NCBI GenBank assembly: GCA_033977485.1
Contig: CM066994.1
Location: 42,619,155 to 42,683,154 of the forward strand
Origin: Hydrangea macrophylla
Taxonomy: Eukaryota; Streptophyta; Magnoliopsida; Cornales; Hydrangeaceae
DNA: 64,000 nt
Direction of reading: 5' to 3'
The notes under the pieces were generated by a model, which saw only the letters and a program-made list of their open reading frames with translations, did not search any database and was not told where the DNA came from. Shown in pieces: positions 9,440 to 19,549 of the stretch. Both the position numbers and the translations under genes were made by a program. Position 1 is the first letter of the stretch; each line of letters begins with the position of its first letter.

Positions 9440-12400
9440 CAACGGTGTCAAAATTTCCATCCCGGAAAAAGTGGTCAAACCGTGGTCGCTCCACTAAGCT
9501 ATTCCGCAGCACACTCGTAGGCATACATGCGCTGTTTGATTCAATCAGATTACAAAGGAGGTACTTACAATTGATGCAGAGAACCCCATTCTGGTTGTTT
9601 TTCAAGTCTCTCATTGAACAACGTGTGAAATTCGTAAAGAAAAATGATGAGCCATCCATTCGAGTCATTGGTCAATTCAATAGAAACGATAGAACATTCA
9701 CAATTGGTCCACATCGAATGAGGCTTCTAAAGTCTGATATTCAGCTCACATTCGGAATTGTGGATGGGACGCAATACATTGACACACACTACACAAATAA
9801 GGAGCTGAATCCCGAGGAGAAATCAGCTTTCATTTTGCGTAGATTCCCTGATGTTCAAAGTCTTAGGACACCAATCCTCAGGGCAGCATTCCTAGATGCT
9901 CTCGCAGGTCCTACACAACAAGATGCAATTGATTCTGTCAGATTATTATGCTTGTACCTATTTTCAACTTTACTATTCTCGGCAGGAAGTGATTATCTGA
10001 GATGGGGCTTCGTTAGGTATGTCGAAGACATCGATGCAATGTCCCGATATGATTGGTGTGGTGCAATATTGGATGAAGTGGTCGACTCAATACACAAATC
10101 CCGAGGAGATCCAGATAAAGTTTGTGGTTGCATACTTGTACTCCAGGTGATACTCAAAAACTATTCAATATTGATTATATGCTTGAAACTAAACATTGTC
10201 GTTTCCATGGCACAATTTATCATTACCCCCCCCAATTGACAACTGATTACTTCACATCTTGAAAACACAGTACTGGCTCTGTGAGCATACCACTCTTCTG
10301 AAACCTGATTCCCAGCGACAGCTAACAAAGAGAAGGGATGTTATGATACCTTGATTTCTAAAGTGGGACCTGGTGAAGTTAAATAGAGTATTGTTGAACA
10401 GGGGACTATCCACCCTAGGGGCTAAAGAGGTGCGTAACAAAATCTCTTAACATTTAAATGTATATTGACACCCATAGCATCGTCTATAATCATTCAATAT
10501 AAGCGATTAATTCATCGTCCGCGCATGCCACATATTACATTTTACATACATTACATTCCAGGAACATTCACATTAAAAAAATCCAATTAGAAAGAAACTT
10601 TTATAATGCTTCACATTTTTCATTGAAGGTGATGCCTGATGAGTTGCCAATGACAGTTAGCGAGATAGTTCTGTTTGACGCACTATCAAATAAGGGAATC
10701 CATGATAATAAGAAGGCAGTGTGTGAAAGTGATAATATGGCAACGGATGAATCCGATTATGTCAGCGAGACGGATATGGGCAGCGGCAGCAACGACGACA
10801 CAGAGTCCAACAAAGCTTCTATCAGTTATGATAACACCGACACAAATGTTATTGGTAATGACATTTTAGAAGACGCTTGTGGAGGTAATTCAGGTGTGAG
10901 TCTTTTTGAACAACATAACACATCACATGAACAGGACACATCTAAGTGCAATCAGGAAACAAACACAGTTGGGGCTTCCAAAAGTACAGAATGTGGTGTT
11001 GTGAAAGAATGTGCTGCTGATTTTGTCACCTTGGATGTTAACAATCTCTGGAGGCGAGAACTATTTTTTACACCAACACAGCGCACTAGAACATGGGATG
11101 AAGCTGATGCTCATGGCATAACACTACCTACGAAGCTAATTTTCGTAGACGATAGCGCTACAACAATCGAGCATGATTCTGAGATACATGTTGTTAGCAG
11201 CGGGGTGATGGGTGAGAACATTGGAGTAGGCAATGAAGGCCTTCATGAAGTAGTTGAAACTGTAATACTAGATTCTGAACCACCAGTTGTACGTAATAGC
11301 ACTCTCGACAGCAAAATAACATCTAATCGTCTACAAATGGATGCTACAATTCATGCAATAAATTAGGATTCTAGAAAAGAAGATGCAACTGATGGTACTG
11401 TAGTGTCCAATGTTGAAGCAACCAATCTATTGGTTGACATGTCAAAAAGGGTTCGAGATTTAGTTAGGGACAAAGCATTCTTATCCATTCAGGTTGCACC
11501 CTTGGAAAGAGAGCTAGTATCACTTCGATAGGCACATGACAACATGCAATTTGAGTACAACTGTCAAATTACAAAGCTTCAACTTGAAGATGTGACATTG
11601 GGTGCAGAGGTCGTAATTCTTACTGAAGAGGTGGACCACCTGAAGAAAATAAACAATGAGGCTATGCAGGCTCTGAAAAGCCAGGTATCAACAAAGGAAG
11701 TTGAGATACAAACATTAAAGATTGAAGTGAATAAGCAGAAGGCACTGAACAAAAGACTTAGGATGGAAATGATTGTTTCACAGACACACAAACTTACACA
11801 GAAGGTAGTTGTAAATCTAAAGTGTGGGTGACAATTTTACACCATCTATAATTTGTACAACAAAAATTCTAATTAATATCTACTACACGCAGGTGGCATC
11901 AATTGCCGATAGCATGCATGAGAAGCCAAAGCAAAAAAATGATGTCTCTGCACTCATGGAGTTGCCCGAAAGAAAAGAAATCGTGAAGAAGGCACGAACA
12001 GATACCAAACTAGCCATACAGCATAAGCATAGTTCATATGTCCAAGACCTTAAGAAGAGGAATAGGAAGCGATTGTGTGAGGAAGGATTTCGATACGGTA
12101 GTGAAAAATTCGACAAGCAAGCTCGTCGTAAGGCAAAGGCCTCCAAACTGGAAGATGATGATATTGCAGTTAACCTAGCTGATGATGAGGCTGACCATAT
12201 CATTCAAGATGACGATACTGACTTCATAGATGTAGATGAGGTAGACAGTGAAACTTGTAAGGACCCCCATATCATTAGGTCACTTTTGCTCAGGTCACCA
12301 GTTTATGCACTCCTATTCGATGCTGAAAGGGAACTAATCAACGCAATTCAAGAATCTGGACAAAGCCTGTAAGATTTACATCATATGCTGCTAAAAAAAT

Positions 12401-13492
12401 TCATTTATAGGTAATTTGGGAGTGTCTAATATCTCATCTTGTCTAAAAATAGAACACTTGTCTACACAAGGGAGGAAGGGCCGGATTATGTTAGTATGGC
12501 TGACATTTACAACATTCTAATTGGGAACCAACTAAGTAGCAATGTAAATACTGTGTAACACACTGCTAACATATTATATTCAATACACTTGTGTGTGAAA
12601 AAAATGGCACCACTTGCTAACACTGCCGCTCAACTTTTTCAGGTGATTGACTGCTACGTAGAGATTTTAATGTCAAAACAAAGAGCTGGGATTCTCGCAT
12701 CAGACACGGATGACATATCTACTATGTCATTCATATTCCATAGTCATGTCGTGGTATGTTGCACCCAAAATAATCCACCAAAGAAGTGTACTACTATTCG
12801 TAAAATATATCCTACTTCAAACAATAATAATTTGTGCCATCCCTTTCCTTGTGTAAATAGGATTTGGTGAGGACCAGACAACGCTCATATTTGAAAAAAT
12901 TTGTTGACGACAACCTTGGGGATCCAATATCAACATTTAGGTATCATATATACCCATTGATCTCCTAAGGATACAAGCAATCTAGAAATCATTGGACGCT
13001 TGCTGTGTTTGACTCAGTTGATCGTGTATGGAAATTTTATAATTCATTGCTTCCGAGGACTTCAATGACTTAGGACCAGTATTGCAATGACTTACATTTG
13101 CTGGTAATTCTTGTTTATACAAATGTTTTTTTTTGTGTTGGGGATTTCATACACATATCAACTAACACCTATTGTTTGTTTTCCAGAAGCATTACATAGA
13201 AGCTTACCACAGAAGATCTAAGCTTAACCCTAAATTGGAAGCAACAATGGGCTATTTGGACGCATCAGTTGAGTATATTCTGGACGCACCTCAACAAAAT
13301 GCTGGGACAGTTGACTGTGGTATTATCGTGTGTCAGCTAATGACACAAATCTTCAACCAGCTACCCATTACACCATTATACGATCCCTCCCAAAGCCGTA
13401 CAGACTTAATCCACGAGCTGATGAACACAGAGGGCAGGTCGTTGACACTTGATGCATACAAAGTAATACAGCAGGCACAGGGTCACATTTAG
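9440..13492 (+). pseudogene. Transposon-borne Ulp1-like (C48) SUMO protease gene, decayed
   Basis: Ulp1/SENP proteases remove SUMO from target proteins in the nucleus; plant Mutator-like elements often carry diverged versions of unknown role. Eight exons with good splice sites can be proposed: 9440-10146, 10271-10429, 10629-11804, 11893-12368, 12463-12543, 12643-12753, 12861-13103, 13187-13492. In order: an N-terminal region like that of plant 'DUF1985/aminotransferase-like' transposon proteins (TPFWLFF..IRVIGQFN..), an acidic Ser/Asp/Glu-rich linker, a coiled coil (about 11540-11800), a basic then acidic stretch, and the C48 domain. The domain shows HWTLAVFD (His), WKFYNSLLP, and the Cys box Q..TVDCGIIVCQLM. 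The acidic triad position reads Asn (YNS). In-frame stops sit at 10352, 11364, 11529, 12966 and 13071. The true start is not identified. Confidence 0.8.
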
Positions 13493-13576
13493 CATATTGT
13501 TCACTGGAAAATCTGACTCTATTTTTTTGGGGTAAAAACTGTTTGGCGACATCAAACAAGCAATGTTAATAAGTTT

Positions 13577-14260
13577 TTGACTATAGATGTTTATATCGCT
13601 TTTGATTACTACATTTCCATACTTGTTCATACTGTTATGTTTGATGCTTAACAGTTGTTTTGACAAAAAACAATACATTCTGTGTATAATTATGCACATG
13701 TTTAGATGACAACTCTCTTTGACTATATTGAATGCTATAAATTATATTTGGTATCTTGCAGTGTAAAAGGTTGATAGAGTTGTTTTCAAACGTGGATATT
13801 TCTATCTTTCTGCAAACTATATATCCAGGCATGTAGTAGCACTATGACGGTTTGTCGGAACAATCTGTTGGGTGTAAAATTGTACACTGGGTTCAAAAGT
13901 GTTAAATTGAAAATCAATTTTTGACTATAAATGTTTGTATCACTTATGATATCTACATATCCAGACTTGTTAATGCATGTATGTTTGATACCTAACAATC
14001 CGATCATACAGTTATTTTGTGGATGTACCAATCCAGCCAGTGTATAATTATGCACATGCCCATTGGCAAACTCTTGTACCTACATTTTACTGCTATGAAT
14101 GATGTTTGGTATCATGCAATATAGAAAAGTGATTGCATTTTTTTTTTCCGAATGTGGATATTTCCACACTCCAAACTATATCTCCAACATGCATGAGAGG
14201 CATGACAGATTCATAAGAAACAATGGAATTGGTGTAAAAATTCTGCACTAGGGTTCACCA
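13577..14260. repeat. Diverged ~341-bp tandem duplication between the two MULE genes
   Basis: About 13577-13917 and 13918-14260 share in the same order TTTTGACTATA, TGTATAATTATGCACATG, TTTGGTATC.TGCA, TGTGGATATTTC, AAACTATAT.TCCA, and GTGTAAAA. The region is the gap where the protease and transposase genes converge, so it may hold both 3' ends. Confidence 0.75.
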
Positions 14261-14457
14261 AGCAAACAATAAAGTATAAAGGAGAAAAAACCAACATTTA
14301 AACAACCAAAAACATGATCTTACAAGTATCCAGCACAGTGAACAAACTAAACCCATTAAACAACTTAAAATTGATATTGCATATATCCATCACAATCAAT
14401 AATGCAAAATCAACTTATTCGATAAAACAAACGCGACTATGTATTTTTAACATTTAA

Positions 14458-16846
14458 CTAGTCCCTTATGATCTCTCTGCCCGATTTTCTGTTGTGACGT
14501 GCCTTCTTTCCACACCTGCTACACCTAAGCATTCTGACTTTCTCCCCCCTCGATGGAAGTTTCCTTGTTATTGGTGGCAATATTTCACGCTCAGTAACGC
14601 CATTGTCAAACCTTCCAAAAGTGGTGACGGGGTGAATCGCAGTGCCAACTGCTTTTCTATAGTAACTCACATAGTAATACGGATCAATAAACTCCATTAT
14701 GTCCTTCCCAGTTAGATGGCTACTACTATGGAGCACAGCGGCCGCATGAGGGCATGGAAACCCTTGATGCTGCCATATGCCACATGAACACTGCCTTAGA
14801 TTTGTGTCAACATAAACTGAAGGATCACTATGTACCTCATATAAATTCTCATGCGCTGAACTAATAGTCCACGTCGTGCCTTTATCCAATGCCTCTTGCA
14901 AACGATCATGCATCACTGGGCAAATAACATCGTTCCAATCCTTGCATTGGTTCCTCTTTCCAGCTAAACCTTCCATTGCTTGAACCCGTATGCTGTCTAC
15001 CATACTGGTTATCGGCATATGTCTAGCCTCATCAATCATCCTGTTCCAGGATTCAGCAACACTAGAGGACATCTCCCCGTACCTTTGACCCATAAAAAAT
15101 GCATTACACCAATGCTGGAGAGGTATATTGTCCACAAAATCCTTCACCCTATTCCCTCCCTCTTTAAATAACTCATCCAGCCTTGCGTAACATTGCTCGT
15201 AATCTGCTGCATACGCACATTGATTGAATTTATACACAAGCCTACTTCGAAAACTTGGATGAGCTCCCTTTAGCTTGTCTATTAGATTGTACTTCATATG
15301 GAACATGCAGAAGCTATGAAAGCAATCAGGGAATACACTTTTGATACCTTCTACAATACCAACATGCCTATCAGAGATGAAAGTTATCTTACGGTCAAAC
15401 TCCAATATTGAACGAAGTTCAGTCAGGAACCATAACCAATTATCTTTGTCCTCCGCACCAACAACAGTAAATGCAAGATGGTATACTTCTGAAAATGTTT
15501 TCAGATACTAACGTCAGCAACAAACAGTGACTAATTTAACGCCAGAAAAACATGCAGAATGGCAAAATAAGCTACAAACATAGTGAATTTAACATGCATG
15601 CTACGTTTATAATGAATTCTAAACATAGTGAATTCTGCACAATCTACTGTGTATTTTTACAAAACTGGCCGATTTTTTTGATTGACATTTATAAAGAATG
15701 AATGAAAACTAGATGCAAAAAAACATATAAATAAAATACTATGAAAACAACTCCCCTTGGTTTCCAGTTTTACACGTAGCACCTAGCACAACCCCCCTGT
15801 GCCTTCCTTTAAAAAATGTCCCATCCAAAAATATCAAGGGCCTGAGGAATCGGACACCTTGTATACAAGCAGCAAATGACACAAAACAACGTCTTAACCT
15901 TTTTGAGGTGTGGTCAACATCTAATACAAGGTGGCTCCTAGGGTTAACTCTCTGCGCTTCGTCAAAGTACCATCTTAGTTTGTCGAATGAGTTTGCCGCA
16001 TCACCATAGACCCCCCCTCCTTGCATTCTCAACACCTAGCCACGCATGGTGATATTTAATATCAAGCCCATAACTTCTTTTAACTTTCCCAATAACATCA
16101 ATTGGCCTATAAAGAGGTTGCCAGCGAATTGTTTCCTCCATCAAATCACCGACAAGCTGTGAGTTGACACGCTGGTGCTTAGACGAGCGTATAACTGAAC
16201 CACAGGTGTGCATCTTCTCAAACGATCTAATATAAAAGAATCCATTCAGATTCAACATGGATGCATGAATGCGCCATTTGCATCCCTTCTCTTTATGAAG
16301 ATTGCACTCCATCGTGACACGTTTGGTTTCATTTTTTAAATATTTGAAGTTGAAACCAGATTGGATAGCATACTTGCATAGGGCTCTTCGAAACTCTTCC
16401 ACACCACCTTCAAACTTTTGACCCACGTCACGGATCTCTCTAACCCATGATGCGCTTTGCAGTACTCTTTGTCGTGTACCCACGAAATTGGGTTCTATAT
16501 CAGTATATTCAACCAAACTAGTATCCTGCACAAGAACAGGTGTCGACTCACCTTCATCACTGCTACTGTCCATCTCCATCCCCATGTCAACCACACATAA
16601 ATCAACCCGATTCAACCCCATCATTTTGATTAAATCAATCATGTTAACATAGTCCGTCTCGCTACTCACCATACACTTTGGTTGACTAATGATCTTGTAT
16701 GATATCGCCATATCATTCCGTATTATGCTAGGCCACTTACCCAAAATAAAATCCTTCAGATCATTGAAACTGCTATTCTCTGCTATCCTGCGAACAACAG
16801 TTTCCCCGTCATATCTATACACAATAATCCCACTGCATTCCATCAT
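14458..16846 (-). pseudogene. Mutator-like (MURA-type) transposase, frameshifted
   Basis: Mutator transposases cut and paste their element through a DDE/D RNase-H-like core. From the start at 16846 (MMECSGIIVYRYDG, a PB1-like N-terminus) the protein shows an acidic linker, the MuDR DNA-binding zinc motif (MECNLHKEKGCKWRIHAS..HTC), and the core with first Asp in FLDGTFFKGRHRG, second in FISDRH, and Glu around SSSVAESWN. A SWIM zinc finger follows (CSCGIWQHQGFPCPHAA). A C-terminal knuckle-like motif CSRCGKKARHNRKS lacks its usual last Cys. A run of seven C at 16011-16017 (G on the coding strand) puts the two halves in different frames; six would restore reading. An intron of roughly 240 bp (about 15489-15738) separates the core. 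Upstream residues to 16894 are open but less likely coding. Confidence 0.85.
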
Positions 16847-16899
16847 CTGAAACGCATACTGCAAGAACAGAGTCATAGGTGCAATGTTAGACACACATT

Positions 16900-17300
16900 T
16901 TCACTTTGGTGATAAATTATGTACCACAAAAAAATGGCAAATCAATCTTATTTATGAACCACAAAGTGTTGGGTGGTGATTTTAACTCCTACAAAATTCT
17001 GTTGCTTTACATCTATAGTCATGCAAAACATACCACGGTGACATTGTACATGAAAATGTGTCAAACAAAATATGGCGGTGGTCATTTTAACCCCTCCATA
17101 TACATCGACTGTTACATCAAATGTGATGAAAACCACACCACAAATGTTTTTGGGGGTGTACAGAAACCAAAATGACAAATCACCCTTGATTGTGAATCAC
17201 ACAGTTTGGGTGATGATTTTAACACGTACAAAATTCGAATGCTTTACAACGAAAGTCATAAAAATCACACCAAATGTATTAGTTCATCAAAACTCGAAAT
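16900..17300. repeat. ~118-bp tandem repeats upstream of the transposase
   Basis: The words GGTGGTGATTTTAAC, GGTGGTCATTTTAACC and GGTGATGATTTTAAC recur near 16971, 17073 and 17207 with similar following text (TACAAAATTC.GTTGCTTTACA, CACACCA). Three diverged units. Their position just 5' of the transposase suggests subterminal transposase-binding or promoter sequence, which is inference. Confidence 0.65.
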
Positions 17301-18424
17301 ACAGAATACCAAACCTAAATCACCATTACGAAGGCTTTACACCTTCGCTTCATTACAGAACTAAGCGATTCAAACCTGTTGAACTGCAGAAACCTGTGAA
17401 CACATTGCTTTAATCGCTGCACTAAATCTCTGAATCACCAGATTCGTTGAGAGTCTTGAGACTAATCGTTTACTCTCGTCTGTTTAACTCCTTGTGTATA
17501 TCTTTTCATGATACAAATGTTGCACAAATATGGAATATTATCTGTTTAACAAAATTTCTATAATTAAGGCACATTACAATCATCCCAATTAATGTGCTGC
17601 GAACTAAGTGGGATTATATCACATCCACTACATGCATAAAATCTGGAAAGTCATCAAAGTCAATTCTAATTTGATTTCAAATTTAATATCCATACTAAGA
17701 TTTCACATTCTAAGGGGTAAATTGGTCAGTTACAAATTAATAATTGGGGATTTTGGGCTATTAATATACTAGTTCATACACATTAGGGTCTATTTTGAGT
17801 TACTTATATACAATGGGCCTTAAGTAAAAAACATTGGTAGGGAGGGATTTTCGGGTACATTTCTATAGAAAAATATTCCAAAAATTTTTAAATAGAGAAA
17901 CTCATTCATATTCCTAGCCTTATTCTGAAATTTTGGAATTTCAAAACCCCATTTCAATTTTGAAAATTCAAAATCTTCGAATTTTTCAGGAAGTTTCAAA
18001 ATTGAAGTTTTCCATAATTTTACAAAATTTTCAAAAACTTTTGGAGTTTTTGGTATTTTATTTGAAAATAACATAAAACCATAATACATAGTTATACATT
18101 TATTATTAAAAATTCAAAATATTTCGCAGTATTTTGAATTTTTTTATTGTAAGTTGTTCAAATTATTTTGGAATTAACAGCACTATTCTAATTCTAATTC
18201 GTTTTTTCCCCCTAATTTCTAAATGTCAAAATTCCAAGCTAATTTTTCAATTCCAAAACTAGCATTCTTCGGATCGGTTTCAATCTAAATCCCAAACTAT
18301 TTTAACTTGCATTCCTATCACTACAAGTAGTTTAGCATTTTCTTATATTACTATATATAAATGTGTGTGTGTATATATATATACATGAGCTAGCTAACAA
18401 TGTAAGTGATGACGTGATTAGCAG
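17301..18424. other. MULE end and remaining MATE intron 3
   Basis: No gene. 17830-18180 is rich in repeats of AATTTT/AAAATT words. An (AT)/(GT) tract lies near 18353-18383. The acceptor ATTAGCAG ends at 18424. Confidence 0.5.
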
Positions 18425-18658
18425 TGTGAGAGTTGGGAATGAGCTTGGGCCTTGGAGCAGGGCATCCGAACGCAGCAACATTTTCAGAGATAATGATGAC
18501 TTCAATCTCTTTTGTTATCTCTGTGATCATAGCCATAATTGTGTTACTTTTGCGCCATGTCATTAGTTACGTGTTCACAAATGGTGAAGTTGTGGCCAAT
18601 GCTGTGTCTAACATGTGTCCACTTCTTGCCGTCACCCTCATTCTCAATGGCATTCAAC
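18425..18658 (+). pseudogene. MATE pseudogene exon 4, part before hAT insertion
   Basis: It starts SVRVGNELG in phase with exon 3. The 7-bp near-duplication CTTGGGC/CTTGGAG at about 18443-18456 then shifts the frame. The downstream frame reads AGHPNAATFSEI, then helices through RHVISYVFTNGEVVANAV and LLAVTLILNGIQP, ordinary MATE sequence up to the last bases before the hAT element. Confidence 0.85.
18651..18658 (+). repeat. 8-bp target duplication of hAT, left copy
   Basis: CATTCAAC directly precedes the element and is repeated at 22307-22314. Eight bases is the hAT norm. Confidence 0.95.
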
Positions 18659-18674
18659 CAGGCCCGGCCCTGGG

Positions 18675-19549
18675 CAAAGGCCACCAAGGCCAATGCCTAG
18701 GGCCCCCAAATGCTTATAAAATTTTAGGGCCCCCATATGTGAAAAGATTCCACTAATAGTTATAAAGCCCAAGATAATCAGCCCAATTGATATACACTTA
18801 AACCAATCTGCACAGTTTTCCTTTTCCCAAACAGAGCCTACCCAAACCCAAGACAATCTAATTTAACTAAACAAATACACTCCAGACTCTCTCATGCACG
18901 ACTAAAAAGATTACAAATCCCCAAAATTCTAATTCCTTCCCACCATAAAACTGATAAAAGTGAAAATCCAACCCAAGCCTAGAAAATAGAAATTCTTGAC
19001 ATGCAACTTCCGATCAGCAATGGTGACCGGCGTCCGGCGATAGCTCAGTTAATTAGTTTGTTGCTCAGACTGCTCTGCTTCTTTGGTAACTGTAAGTTCT
19101 CTATTTTAACCTTGAAGATCTCTCCAACTTCCAAGTCTCCAATAATTTATTGGGTTTCATTTTTGGTTTGTTGATTTTAATACATAATATTGAGTTGTGA
19201 TTTGTGCATTTGTTGTTAACTTGTTATTTTATTTCTGATGTTGAGGCTATTTGATGAAGTAGATTAATAAGATTTAATTACCCATCAACCCATGACATGA
19301 GAACCAAGAAAAAAAAAACAAAAAAAAAAAATAAAAAATAAAGTTGGGGTTGTTTAGTATATATATTGGGGTTATTTCTATATTAACTAATTAGCTTATG
19401 GGTTGTTCTAAGACCTAAATCAATTCCATGTAAATTAATGAGATAAGAGATTAAATAAAATCATGTTGACTTTATAAGCAAATTGTTGAATGTTAATTAG
19501 TGTTTTATTGGTATAGGATTGGTCATTGGTTTTATTGTCGAATGTCGAC
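18675..19549 (+). other. hAT 5' non-coding region
   Basis: Contains the GGCCC-rich subterminal segment (18659-18740), where mirrored GGGCCC words match the right end near 22255-22300, and an A-rich run at about 19311-19343. It would have to hold the promoter, but no specific motif is convincing. Confidence 0.5.

Larger units (their letters stand above)
7960..17830. mobile_element. Ulp1-carrying Mutator-like element (Kaonashi-type)
   Basis: The element holds two converging genes: a multi-exon Ulp1-like cysteine-protease gene on the + strand (9440-13492) and a MURA-type Mutator transposase on the - strand (16846-14458). Plant Mutator-like elements that carry a ULP domain gene are an established type (Kaonashi, KI-MULE). 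Long tandem-repeated flanks lie on both sides. The termini are estimates: the only hint is weak mirrored similarity between about 8005-8080 (GGCCCATCC..AGTAATAAGTCCACTAATATGTATATGACC) and the complement of about 17740-17820. No 9-bp target duplication could be fixed. The element sits in MATE intron 3. Both genes are broken, so it is not autonomous now. Confidence 0.75.

Noticed and set aside
10570..11366. Treating the 247-codon frame at 10623-11366 as a stand-alone gene
   Set aside because: It lies in the same frame as the text on both sides of the TAG stops at 11364 and 11529 and is best read as one exon of the Ulp1-like gene.
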